From positions 1-34,888 of the forward strand of contig QZKN01000074.1 in NCBI GenBank assembly GCA_003598175.1: 34,888 nt of DNA. The letters run 5' to 3'. The notes below the pieces were generated by a model that was not told where the DNA came from, did not search any database, and worked only from the letters and a program-made list of their open reading frames with translations. Numbering within the stretch: position 1 is the first letter of the stretch; every line of letters starts with the position of its first letter. Made by a program: the position numbers and the translations under genes. Origin of the DNA: Candidatus Omnitrophota bacterium (lineage in GTDB: Bacteria; Hinthialibacterota; Hinthialibacteria; Hinthialibacterales; Hinthialibacteraceae). This document shows positions 25,001 to 31,865 of this stretch, in pieces.

Positions 25001-25766
25001 CTCGCAGAATGATTTTACAATGGCGCAATCGGTGGCGCAGGACATCGTTCGCCTCAATTACGATTACGTGGTGACGATCTCCACACCCGCCTTGCAGGTC
25101 ACGGCGCAATTCAACAAGAAAATCCCGCATGTGTTCGGCGCGGTAACCGATCCCTATCGCATGGGCGTCGCCAAAAATGAAAACGAGCATCAGGCCAACA
25201 TCACCGGCGTCGCCACCTTTCAGCCGGTGGAAACCACGATTAAAGTCATGCGGGAGCTGTTTCCGCAAGCCCGAAGAATCGGGATTGTCTGGAATCCGGC
25301 GGAAGCGTGTTCGGAAGCATGCACCTACAAAGCCCGCAATGCGGCGAAACAATATAATTTTGAATTGGTTGAAGTCAGCGTCACCAGCACGAGCGAGGTC
25401 ATGGATGCCGTGAACGCCGTCATTAATCGTGGAGTCGATTTGTTCCTGACGTCGGGGGATAATACCGTCATTCTGGCTCTGAAATCGATCGCCCAGGTTC
25501 TTATCAAAAAACAGATTCCCTACTTTACCAACGATCCGACGGATGTTGAGATCGGCGCTTTCGTTTCGATCGGCGCGGATTATTTTGAGGTGGGTCAGGA
25601 AACCGCGCGAATGGCCATTCGTGTCATCAACGGGGAAGATCCGAAGACTGTCCCCATCCATAACTTCGTTCCGGAAAAGATGTCTGTGAACAAGGGACTG
25701 GCCGATCAGTACGGCATACCATTGCCGGAAGAGTTTCTCCAACGAGCGGCAAAGGTGAAAGAATAA
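22017..25766 (+). CDS. ABC permease fused to three tandem ABC_sub_bind substrate-binding domains
   Basis: The 1249-residue chain joins parts that are normally separate proteins. Residues about 1-295 are a multi-TM permease of the COG4120/LivH-like type (FPDITVDGSFTSGAAVAA, GLLAGILVMTGLYSVNLH, MAAASGVNVNRM). A further TM segment at about 307-326 leads outside. Three homologous COG2984-type binding domains follow at about 341-630, 641-940 and 953-1249. They begin KIGVVQIS, KIGIVQFA and KLVIFRFS. They share STPCTQPAIK, STPCVQSAVQ and STPALQVTAQ, then WDPSHTNS, WNSSEANS and WNPAEACS, and finally DGALAALGYDY, QGALVALGPNY and IGAFVSIGADY. No stop or frameshift is visible across the chain. The ligand is unknown; relatives such as streptococcal TrpX bind aromatic amino acids. 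The ribosome site is weak, and coupling to the STAS gene 21 bp upstream is likely. Confidence 0.88.
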   Translation: MELWIGAVNLGFLYAFMTMGVFITFRIKNFPDITVDGSFTSGAAVAAVLIVAGWNPVIALIAAFFIGALAGSATALIHTRFKINGLLAGILVMTGLYSVNLHIMKRSNIPLLNQTTLITFIENRNPGFPEEIWVALCLCGIMALFWLVVSLFFKTDLGVAMRATGNNSTMAAASGVNVNRMIIFGVALANGFVGVSGGLVAQYQGFADIQMGIGTIVIGLAAVIIGESILPLRSMYAKVLCVIIGSVVFRFMIAFALYVGMDPMDLKLLTAIFVLLTLIVSTKVAGGEGKKREWLNRLRPLLCNWKFQTGAAVVILFILIGIIVGRKDESVKPTADGKIYKIGVVQISDHGLLNITRDSFIEEMNKIGYMQGVNCDIRLENANGDQPTVNTILDKFLYDNVDIVVTISTPCTQPAIKKIKDRPVVFATVANPFIIDAGKSDTDHLENVTGVYGAVPMSKTLDLVRDIFPGKIKIGAIWDPSHTNSVYNVEQLKEAAEADPDVTFLGVNISNSSEVYQAALSLVNKGLDIFVLAPDNIVYSAFESVVKAARPKKIPIFTSDVERLADGALAALGYDYTSSGQQTAHVVDRIIKGANPKDIPFEQYKKLTIGFNLETARELDVAIPPATLAKATLLHGQKKAKIGIVQFAMEPNVTLCINGILKALEEKGYKDKENLDIIYRNAQADFSMINSIMQDFIRQAVDIIVPLSTPCVQSAVQFAGKSKDTKVIFTYIYDPYKIGAAESPEKHLPTMTGISCFPPIEKMLDLIKEMFPDRKKIGMVWNSSEANSEAVLIKARTHAKQIGLEIVEVTVTNPTEVLEASRSLILKGAQVFLNGGDNTLNVSFDSFVKAADSNSIPVFSVDSELVEQGALVALGPNYYQTGYDGGVYLARVLKGEDPATLPILQTKETLFIINMDLARKYNFSINEAIVKRADKVIDSTKNAVAITPIDDRQRKLVIFRFSDNPLLVETERGILNELEESGITKKYNITIEFKNSQNDFTMAQSVAQDIVRLNYDYVVTISTPALQVTAQFNKKIPHVFGAVTDPYRMGVAKNENEHQANITGVATFQPVETTIKVMRELFPQARRIGIVWNPAEACSEACTYKARNAAKQYNFELVEVSVTSTSEVMDAVNAVINRGVDLFLTSGDNTVILALKSIAQVLIKKQIPYFTNDPTDVEIGAFVSIGADYFEVGQETARMAIRVINGEDPKTVPIHNFVPEKMSVNKGLADQYGIPLPEEFLQRAAKVKE

Positions 25767-25768
25767 CG

Positions 25769-26581
25769 ATGATCACGATCAGCAAATACCACAAGAAATT
25801 CAACGCCGGAACCATCAACGAGGTGTACGCCTTGCGCGGCATCGACCTGACGGTGAACGAAGGGGATTTTATCACCATCATCGGCACGAACGGTTCAGGC
25901 AAATCCACGTTACTGAACGCCGTCGCCGGCGTGTTCCTGCCGGATACGGGCAGGATTACCATCGCGGGCAACGACGTCACCCGTAAAAAGGATTTTCAAC
26001 GCGCCAAATATATCTCCCGGGTTTTCCAGAATCCGTTTATGGGCACCGCGACGGATATGACCATTGCCGAAAATCTGCATATGGCTTCCCTGCGAAGCAA
26101 GCATACGTATCCGAAGATCGGCTTGAACGGAGAATGTCGTAAATTGTATCGAGAAGAAGTGCGCCAATTGGAAATGCAGCTGGAAGATCGGCTCGATAAC
26201 GTAATCGGCTCGCTCTCCGGCGGGCAACGGCAGGCGCTGACCCTTCTCATGGCCATTATCAATCAACCCAAGGTGCTGCTGTTGGACGAGCACACCGCCG
26301 CGCTTGATCCGAAATCCGCTTCCCAGGTCATCAAACTAACTCGCAAATTCATTGAGAAAGACCGGCTGACATCGCTGATGGTGACCCACAGCATGCAGCA
26401 GGCGCTGGAACTCGGCAACCGCACGATCATGATGAACAAAGGCGAGATCATCGATGATATTTCGATAAAAGATAAACATCGGTTGACGGTGAACGACCTG
26501 CTCGATAAATTCGCCGAACTGCGGAAAAGCGAACGATTGACGGATGAAATGCTGGAGGAATTGCGGCGGGAATATGTGTGA
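25769..26581 (+). CDS. ABC transporter ATPase (COG1101 type)
   Basis: The 270-residue nucleotide-binding protein has every core motif: Walker A GTNGSGKST (about 42-50), Q-loop RVFQNPFMGTA, signature LSGGQRQALTL, Walker B VLLLDEHTAALDP and H-loop VTHSMQQAL. It starts two bases after the permease-fusion stop, with AAGGTGA upstream. COG1101 ATPases normally pair with COG4120 permeases and COG2984 binding proteins, which is exactly what is fused in the preceding gene, so the transporter is complete. The last 40 residues (KDKHRLTVNDLLDKFAEL) are a short helical tail typical of this group. Confidence 0.93.
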   Translation: MITISKYHKKFNAGTINEVYALRGIDLTVNEGDFITIIGTNGSGKSTLLNAVAGVFLPDTGRITIAGNDVTRKKDFQRAKYISRVFQNPFMGTATDMTIAENLHMASLRSKHTYPKIGLNGECRKLYREEVRQLEMQLEDRLDNVIGSLSGGQRQALTLLMAIINQPKVLLLDEHTAALDPKSASQVIKLTRKFIEKDRLTSLMVTHSMQQALELGNRTIMMNKGEIIDDISIKDKHRLTVNDLLDKFAELRKSERLTDEMLEELRREYV

Positions 26582-26584
26582 ATC

Positions 26585-27580
26585 ATGATGAGACGTCTGG
26601 GATTATTCATCCTTGCTTGTTGTTTCGGTTCAGCCGGTTTTGGCGCGGATGCGTCATTGCGGAAAGCCACGTTTCTTCCGCAATGGGAGCCCCAGGCGCA
26701 ATTCGCCGGCTATTATGTGGCTTATGAAAAAGGAATTTATAAAAAACATAATATCGATGTCACTATTTTGCGGGGAGGACCGGTGAATCCACCCTGTGAA
26801 GCGCTCGAAACAGGTAAAGCCGATTTCGCCACGATGTTTCTCTCCACCGCCCTTGCGGAACGAGACAAGGGATTGAAAATCTGCAATATCGGTCAGATTG
26901 TTCAAAAATCCGCCTTGTTATTGATCGCAAAAAAAGCAAGCGGCATTGAAACTCCCCTCGATTTCGCCGGGAAGAGAATCGGCATCTGGCCGGATTTTGC
27001 CATCCAGCCCCAAGCCCTTTTCCGTAAATTCAACGTCGAAGTCGAATCGGTGACGCAAACTTTCACTATGAATATCTTACTGAGCGGCGCGGTGGATGTG
27101 GCCTCGGCCATGTGGTACAACGAATATCATGTTCTGATGAATTCCGGGTTGGAGGAAGAAGACATGCAGGTGTTTTTCTTCAGCAACTATGATTTGAATT
27201 TTCCGGAAGATGGTATTTATTGTCGGGAAGAAACGCTGAAAAACGATTGTGAATTGTGCAAGGATTTTGTGGCGGCCTCGCTGGAGGGATGGAAATACAC
27301 CTTCGCCAATCCCGACGAAGCGTTGGACATCGTCATGAAATACGTGCGGGAGGCCAATCTGCCCACGAATCGCGTGCATCAAAAATGGATGTTGACCCGT
27401 ATGAAGGATTTGATTCTTCCCCTCGGGGACAAAACCGCAATGGGGAAAATGGCGGAAGAGGATTTTCAAACGGTCGTCGACGAACTGTTGAAGAGCGGCA
27501 TCATCACATACAAACCGACATTCAGTGAGTTCTATGAAAACTGCGCAACGTTATACGAAGAAACGAAGCCTGGCGTATAA
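26585..27580 (+). CDS. THI5/NMT1-type periplasmic substrate-binding protein
   Basis: The 331-residue product has a signal peptide (about 1-21, ending GFGAD) and an SsuA/THI5-like type II binding fold. FLPQWEPQAQFAGYYVAYEKG is the hallmark beginning, followed by ETGKADFATMFLSTALAERDKG, IGIWPDFAIQP and DVASAMWYNEYHVLMNSG. Relatives bind thiamine precursors, sulfonates or similar small molecules. It starts three bases after the ATPase stop (ATG-ATG; either may be used). It is a second, unrelated class of binding protein in a system that already carries three binding domains on its permease. It could be an additional receptor feeding the phosphatase sensor encoded next. Its 3' end overlaps that gene by 47 bases (56 if the upstream GTG is used). 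Confidence 0.88.
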   Translation: MMRRLGLFILACCFGSAGFGADASLRKATFLPQWEPQAQFAGYYVAYEKGIYKKHNIDVTILRGGPVNPPCEALETGKADFATMFLSTALAERDKGLKICNIGQIVQKSALLLIAKKASGIETPLDFAGKRIGIWPDFAIQPQALFRKFNVEVESVTQTFTMNILLSGAVDVASAMWYNEYHVLMNSGLEEEDMQVFFFSNYDLNFPEDGIYCREETLKNDCELCKDFVAASLEGWKYTFANPDEALDIVMKYVREANLPTNRVHQKWMLTRMKDLILPLGDKTAMGKMAEEDFQTVVDELLKSGIITYKPTFSEFYENCATLYEETKPGV

Positions 27581-29483
27581 GCTGTCCCTTTTCATCTTAA
27601 CCAGCACCACCGCCATTTTTCTCAGCGTCTTTGTCTATAATTATCAATATTCGAAAGGCGCGGTGTTGAAAAACGTGGAACTGTCAGCCAAAAATCTGAC
27701 GTCGTCCACCGTGAACCGGATTGAAAGCGTTTTGCGATCCACACAAAAGGCGCCCTTGTTTCTCCCCGCTTATCTGGAAAAAAATGTTTTTACCAAAGAG
27801 GTATTATTACAACTCATTGGCGATCTGGTGCGGAACAATGAAGAAGTGTATGGCTCCACGGTGGCATTCGAGCCGTTTGCCTACGATCCGGCTGTACGCG
27901 CGTACGCGCCTTATTATTACAAAAGTAACGGGGAATTGAATCTTATCTATTTAGGAATGGAAACCTACGATTATTATGCCATGGATTGGTATCAGATCCC
28001 CAAACTGTTGGATCGACCGGTCTGGAGTGAACCCTACTTCGACGAAGGGGCGGGTAATATCATCATGAGTACGTATTCCATGCCCTTTTACCGGAATGAA
28101 AACGGAAATCGGACGTTTTGGGGGATCGTCACAGTCGATCTTTCTCTCGAATGGCTTGTGGATCTCGTCTCGTCGATCTCGATTTACGAATCCGGTTATG
28201 CCTTTTTGCTTTCACAAAACGGTTTTTTCGTGACCCATCCCAATAAAAGTTACATCATGCGGGAAAGCATTTTCAGCATCGCCGAAGCGGTCAATAATTT
28301 AAAAATACGAAAAATCGGACATGACATGGTCGAGGGAAAAGAAGGATTCGTTCCCTATTTCAGTTCGTATCTGAACAAGCAGTCGTGGATGTATTACGCC
28401 GGTCTGCCCGTCACCCACTGGTCCGTCGGCGTCGTGTTTCCCGAGGATGAATTCTTGGCTGACATCCGCGCCATGAACCATCGCGTGCTGGCCATCGGAA
28501 TTACCGGATTCATCCTGTTATTCATCGTCATCGTTTTGATTTCGGGATCCATCACCAAACCGATCCGCACGCTGGCAGAGACCACGGCGGCGATCGCAAA
28601 AGGGAATTTGGATATCGAAATGCCCAAAGTGCACTCCAACGACGAAATCGGCGAACTATCCCGCTCCTTCGAAGATATGCGCGACGCGTTGAAGGAATAT
28701 ATCTCCAATCTGACGGAAACCACGAAAGCCAAGGAACGCATCGAAAGCGAACTGAAAATTGCGCACAACATCCAGATGAATTTTCTGCCGAAACATTTTC
28801 CACCTTTCCCCGACAAGGTGGAATTCGATATTTATGCCATGCTCGAGCCGGCCAAAGAGGTCGGAGGCGATCTTTATGATTTCTTTCTGCTGAATGACGA
28901 ACACCTGTTCTTTTCGATCGGCGACGTGGCGGATAAAGGCGTTCCGGCCGCTTTATTTATGGCGGTGACCAAAACGCTGATGAAAGGCATCGCCGAACAG
29001 GGAATCGATCCGGCCGAAATTTTAATGAAAGTGAATAACGAACTGGCGCAGGATAACGAAAGTTCGATGTTCGTGACTGTATTTTGCGGGATATTGAATC
29101 TCAAAACCGGCGAATTGATTTTCTCCAACGCCGCTCACAATCAACCCCTGCTTATCCGCAAAGGAAAAAAAGTGGAATGGCTCGAATTGCCGGACGGCTT
29201 TCTCCTGGGACCCATGGAGGGAACCGTATACAAAACGAAGAGATTAATTTTCCAGCCCGGCGACATGTTGCTTACTTATACCGATGGCGTGAACGAAGCG
29301 ATGAATCAGGAAAAACAAATGTACTCCAATGAACGATTGCTTGCCACGGTGGAAACGAATAAAAATGCTTCGGCGGATGCGTTGGTCAAAAAAATGATGC
29401 ATTCCGTACACGAATTCGCCGCGGGCGAACCACAATCCGACGACATTACGTTGTTGGCGATGCGATTTAATGGTCCATCATAA
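27534..29483 (+). CDS. dCache-HAMP-SpoIIE-type PP2C serine phosphatase
   Basis: 649 residues from the ATG at 27534; a GTG nine bases earlier (27525) is also possible. One TM segment (about 16-38) and a periplasmic double-Cache-like sensor (to about 315; YAPYYYKSNGELNLIY, YAMDWYQIPKLLDRPVWSEP, SISIYESGYAFLLSQNG) are followed by a second TM segment and a HAMP domain (SGSITKPIRTLAETTAAIAKG). The C-terminal domain is a SpoIIE/RsbU phosphatase: AHNIQMNFLPKHFPPFPD, GGDLYDFF, GDVADKGVPAALFMA, YTDGVNEAMN and SDDITLLAM supply the metal-binding Asp residues. Such enzymes dephosphorylate STAS proteins; two STAS genes lie within 7 kb. The sensor probably reads a ligand, perhaps presented by the THI5-type protein whose gene overlaps it. 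No partner kinase is in view. Confidence 0.9.
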   Translation: MKTAQRYTKKRSLAYKLSLFILTSTTAIFLSVFVYNYQYSKGAVLKNVELSAKNLTSSTVNRIESVLRSTQKAPLFLPAYLEKNVFTKEVLLQLIGDLVRNNEEVYGSTVAFEPFAYDPAVRAYAPYYYKSNGELNLIYLGMETYDYYAMDWYQIPKLLDRPVWSEPYFDEGAGNIIMSTYSMPFYRNENGNRTFWGIVTVDLSLEWLVDLVSSISIYESGYAFLLSQNGFFVTHPNKSYIMRESIFSIAEAVNNLKIRKIGHDMVEGKEGFVPYFSSYLNKQSWMYYAGLPVTHWSVGVVFPEDEFLADIRAMNHRVLAIGITGFILLFIVIVLISGSITKPIRTLAETTAAIAKGNLDIEMPKVHSNDEIGELSRSFEDMRDALKEYISNLTETTKAKERIESELKIAHNIQMNFLPKHFPPFPDKVEFDIYAMLEPAKEVGGDLYDFFLLNDEHLFFSIGDVADKGVPAALFMAVTKTLMKGIAEQGIDPAEILMKVNNELAQDNESSMFVTVFCGILNLKTGELIFSNAAHNQPLLIRKGKKVEWLELPDGFLLGPMEGTVYKTKRLIFQPGDMLLTYTDGVNEAMNQEKQMYSNERLLATVETNKNASADALVKKMMHSVHEFAAGEPQSDDITLLAMRFNGPS

Positions 29484-29485
29484 CG

Positions 29486-30055
29486 TTACTTTCCCGCGAG
29501 TTCGCCCACGTTTCGCTGAATCGCTTTTCGTTTCCCGGTTTCGAGTTCATCGATCCGGGCCTGAGTTTCGTCGAACTGTTTTAGTGCAACCGCGCGGCGC
29601 AGCAATGGAATACTTATAAAAATTATATCAAGAACGGCAAAGAGTATGAGAAACGTAACGAGAAAAAAACTCCGCATCGCCCAAAACAAAATTCCCGCTC
29701 CCGTCAAGGCCAGAATGGGACTCAGGAAAAATATCGCGGCCATCGATTGGATTCCGAACGGAGGACTTTCTTTAAGGATCCGCAGGTGTTCCCGCTTTTT
29801 CGTCAGCTCGTTTAATTGCTCATTGAATGAGTGCAATTCCTTGTCCAGTACGCGATCTTCCTGTTCCATGCAAAGCGGGCAAAATCCGGACAGATGCTCA
29901 CCCGCGGCGCTGACCCAAACATCATACCGAATTTCATGCGCCGTACAGGTGCGAGTTTCCCGTTTCGAGTTCGCTTCGTGGCCGCATTGCGAGCAACGGG
30001 TATCGTTTTCAGGGAGGATTGCCTTACATTGAATGCAAACGCGCGTTGATGTCAT
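29486..30055 (-). CDS. Zinc-ribbon membrane protein of unknown function
   Basis: The 189-residue protein begins with a zinc ribbon (CIQCKAILPENDTRCSQCGH). A small exposed region with FCPLCMEQ follows, then a coiled-coil-like charged helix (about 70-92) and two adjacent TM segments (about 103-125 and 127-150). A second charged helix (LKQFDETQARIDELETGKRK) closes it. No enzymatic domain is visible. It converges on the phosphatase gene with only two bases between stops, and its start lies 17 bp after the STAS gene at 30073-30417, so it is probably cotranscribed with that gene. It may be a membrane anchor or adaptor of the signalling module; this is inference. Confidence 0.75.
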   Translation of the reverse strand: MTSTRVCIQCKAILPENDTRCSQCGHEANSKRETRTCTAHEIRYDVWVSAAGEHLSGFCPLCMEQEDRVLDKELHSFNEQLNELTKKREHLRILKESPPFGIQSMAAIFFLSPILALTGAGILFWAMRSFFLVTFLILFAVLDIIFISIPLLRRAVALKQFDETQARIDELETGKRKAIQRNVGELAGK

Positions 30056-30072
30056 CGATTCCTTCTGCCTGT

Positions 30073-30417
30073 CTATTTTTCTTTCGATATCCCGATGATC
30101 GCGTCTCCGTCCGAAGCGAAAATCGAAACCACCTGGTCCAGATGAGTGATTTCGATCAATTCCAATTGATGGTCGGGCACGCCGGACAGCGCGAATGCGC
30201 CTCCTTCCTGTTTCAACCGTTTTCCGATGCCGAGAAATAAACGCAAGCCCGACGAACTCATATACTCCAATTTCGACAGATTGATGACGATTCGTCGTTC
30301 CCCTTCATCGATGCGTTGATTGATTTTCTTGTCCACGATCAATGTCGAGGAGGTCTCCAGCCTTCCGGAAATGGAAACGATCAGCGTGTCCGCCACTTTT
30401 TTTTCAGTGAGTTCCAT
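30073..30417 (-). CDS. Stand-alone STAS-domain anti-sigma-factor antagonist
   Basis: The 114-residue protein is a single STAS domain of typical length. It has the strand VADTLIVSISGRLETSST, then INLSKLEYMSSSGLRLFLG with the phospho-acceptor Ser in SSSGL, and the closing HLDQVVSIFASDGDAI. It would be phosphorylated by an RsbW/SpoIIAB-type kinase and reset by a PP2C such as the one encoded convergently at 27534-29483. GAGG precedes the ATG at nine bases, and a good promoter lies at 30447-30475. It is followed by the zinc-ribbon membrane protein gene. Confidence 0.9.
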   Translation of the reverse strand: MELTEKKVADTLIVSISGRLETSSTLIVDKKINQRIDEGERRIVINLSKLEYMSSSGLRLFLGIGKRLKQEGGAFALSGVPDHQLELIEITHLDQVVSIFASDGDAIIGISKEK

Positions 30418-30446
30418 TATTGATACCTCTTTGTTTTATGGAAGGG

Positions 30447-30475
30447 AATATAGGAGTAGAGGATTGTTTATACAA
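30447..30475 (-). promoter_or_regulatory. Sigma70-type promoter of the STAS gene
   Basis: On the minus strand TTGTAT (30475-30470) is followed after exactly 17 bases by TATATT (30452-30447). The matches to TTGACA and TATAAT are four and five of six. Transcription would start near 30440, giving a leader of about 23 bases with the ribosome site before the ATG at 30417. The promoter lies between the STAS gene and the nucleotidyltransferase stump, so it drives the STAS and zinc-ribbon genes. Confidence 0.5.
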
Positions 30476-30487
30476 GTGGCGTCGCGT

Positions 30488-30643
30488 TCAGTGATTCTGA
30501 ATATCCGATTCTTCATGAAAATCGCCGCGGGCCTTGGAACCGAAGATGACCATATCCTGAACCAGGCCGGCGGGAAACTGTTCGTGTACTACTACGCAAT
30601 ACGCGTTGAGCCATTTCTGTTCGTCCGCGTTGAGAGACAACAT
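30488..30643 (-). pseudogene. Truncated MNT-type nucleotidyltransferase
   Basis: This short frame gives 51 residues. It contains the nucleotidyltransferase signature MVIFGSKARGDFHEESDI near its end, preceded by a plausible helix (LNADEQKWLNAYCVVVHEQ). Intact MNT-domain proteins continue with the rest of the catalytic motif (D-x-D or D-x-E) and about 50 more residues. Here the frame turns into QNH-stop right after SDI, losing the second metal-binding Asp. GAGAG before the ATG could serve as a ribosome site. The in-frame region upstream of the ATG overlaps the 3' end of the pseudopilin gene and stays open. It is most likely a gene cut by deletion at about base 30490; no HEPN partner is left. 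Confidence 0.65.
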
Positions 30644-30663
30644 CACGATCTCTCTTTCGAATT

Positions 30664-31284
30664 TTAATAATTCGGATTCGGCGGCATGGTTCCATTGTAA
30701 ATCCTGCCGTCGACGTTGATCGGTCCCTTCATGACGCCGGGATTGCCGCCGAAGAGATAAATGTCTCCGTTGCTGTACAATCCGTTCGAGGCGAGATACG
30801 TGATGATTGTGGTTCCGAACTGCAAATCCGACCGCGCTCCCATATCCTCGTCCTGATCCGGTCCGCGGGAGTTGATGTTGTAAAATTTCTTCTGCGGATC
30901 GGGATTGGCGGGCGCGACAGCCACTTCATACATATCCACGCCGGTCGTGCCGCTGGCCTCGATATACTTGTTTTCAAACGGGTCAGTGGGAATGGAGGTC
31001 ATGTAGCTCACCGGCGTCAGGAGAAAATAGAGTCCGGCGTCCGGCGCGGGTGTTTTGATCCCATTGAGAGAAATGTAACTTTCCGATTCATTGATGTACG
31101 AATTGTGATCGATGTAATACATTTCCATCGCCTGCGTGATTGCCTTCAAATCACTCACTACCCGCGCCACTTTCGCGCGCGTTTGCGCGTTGAGAAAGTT
31201 GGGCACGGCGATGGCGGCCAGGATGCCGATGATGGCGACGACGATGAGCAGTTCGATTAGTGTGAAAGCGTTTTTTTTGTTCAT
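30664..31284 (-). CDS. Type II-like pseudopilin (prepilin N-methylation motif)
   Basis: The 206-residue protein starts with a class III prepilin leader and helix: MNKKNAFTLIELLIVVAI, with processing expected at the Ala-Phe in KNA/FTLIE and methylation of Phe. The helix continues into NFLNAQTRAKVARVVSD. A globular C-terminal region contains TSIPTDPFENKYIEASG, close to GspG-like pseudopilins (PTDPWGNPY), and NSRGPDQDEDMG (compare the GPDG/D-x-D calcium region). No other secretion or pilus gene is in the window. Orphan pseudopilin-like genes of this sort are abundant in Planctomycetota-like genomes. Role unknown. Confidence 0.88.
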   Translation of the reverse strand: MNKKNAFTLIELLIVVAIIGILAAIAVPNFLNAQTRAKVARVVSDLKAITQAMEMYYIDHNSYINESESYISLNGIKTPAPDAGLYFLLTPVSYMTSIPTDPFENKYIEASGTTGVDMYEVAVAPANPDPQKKFYNINSRGPDQDEDMGARSDLQFGTTIITYLASNGLYSNGDIYLFGGNPGVMKGPINVDGRIYNGTMPPNPNY

Positions 31285-31473
31285 CCTATTTTCATGTTCC
31301 CCTAAAGTTGGATCACCATGGTTATCTTATATTGTTTTGAAAATGACTGGAATGGCGCTTCCTATCACGCAAAACATGCATATTCTCGAAAACATATGTA
31401 AAATACGATAAAGTGGACAGGGGATGCGCACAAGAGTAAGGTTCCATTATTAAAAAAGTGACGAATCGGATTA

Positions 31474-31701
31474 TCACAATGCATATACATCCATCATAAT
31501 TGCAGACACCGGTATTTGTTCACCATGAATCAAATTTCGCACTTTTTCTGTCGTTTCACGACTAAATAGGAACTCTCCACAACGATCACAAACTACGGCG
31601 GGAACGTTTTTTACTAAAATCGCTCTCCCATCCACTTGAAACACTTCATTTATTGATTCTTCATGCGCATGGCATGATCCACATACATGACACTGAAACA
31701 T
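31474..31701 (-). CDS. YgiT-type zinc-finger antitoxin-like protein
   Basis: The 75-residue protein has two CxxC pairs (CHVC, CDRC) and the diagnostic order VDGRAILVKNVPAVVCDRCGEFLFS-RETTEKVRNLIHG (split here for clarity). This matches YgiT-type zinc-finger proteins related to the N-terminal half of MqsA. They pair with a toxin encoded immediately upstream, often DUF4258. Here the upstream frame is the surviving C-terminal end of such a toxin (31704-31865), two bases away, so the antitoxin is probably an orphan. It lacks the DNA-binding half of MqsA. The AGAGGAG ribosome site lies inside the toxin's last codons. Confidence 0.85.
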   Translation of the reverse strand: MFQCHVCGSCHAHEESINEVFQVDGRAILVKNVPAVVCDRCGEFLFSRETTEKVRNLIHGEQIPVSAIMMDVYAL

Positions 31702-31703
31702 GA

Positions 31704-31865
31704 TTATCTCCTCTTCTTGTAATTATACCACTTTTTCGCATCCGGTTCATAGATGGTTATGATCTTTACTCTCTCCGTCTGTGAAAATGATACCTGGATA
31801 TGGAGGGGACGTTTCTGATGAGTGAATCCCAACAACAAGCCGCTTGGTGAATATTTGTCATCATG
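31704..31865 (-). pseudogene. 5'-truncated DUF4258-family toxin
   Basis: The minus-strand frame ending TAA at 31704 reads DDKYSPSGLLLGFTHQ, then KRPLHIQVSFSQ, VKIITIYEPDAKKWYNY and KKRR-stop. This is the recognisable last half of DUF4258 toxins (S-x-LLLG, RPLHV-x-V, IITVYEPDPxKW, basic end). The first half is missing: the reading frame runs directly into the stop of the RCK gene at 31861, with no start codon. A deletion probably joined the two genes. The remnant is adjacent to its antitoxin partner and in the expected order. It lacks the N-terminal histidine-containing part of the family, so it should be inactive. Confidence 0.7.

Noticed and set aside
22053..25742. Long open frames on the minus strand opposite the permease fusion (581, 249 and 197 codons).
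   Set aside because: They are antisense to a gene with clear domains on the plus strand and show low-complexity His/Arg/Asp-rich translations without motifs. They reflect codon bias of the real gene.
25769..27580. Assigning thiamine or HMP-pyrimidine import from the THI5/NMT1-type protein.
   Set aside because: No TPP riboswitch or thiamine gene is nearby, the permease and ATPase belong to the COG4120/COG1101 class rather than the THI5-associated class, and this fold binds many different ligands.
31281..31295. A four-codon leader frame (ATG AAA ATA GGA TGA) on the minus strand whose stop overlaps the pseudopilin ATG, with AGGGGA just ahead.
   Set aside because: The AGGGG is only three bases from the mini-frame's ATG and 14 from the pilin's, so neither is well placed. 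A frame this short is expected by chance.
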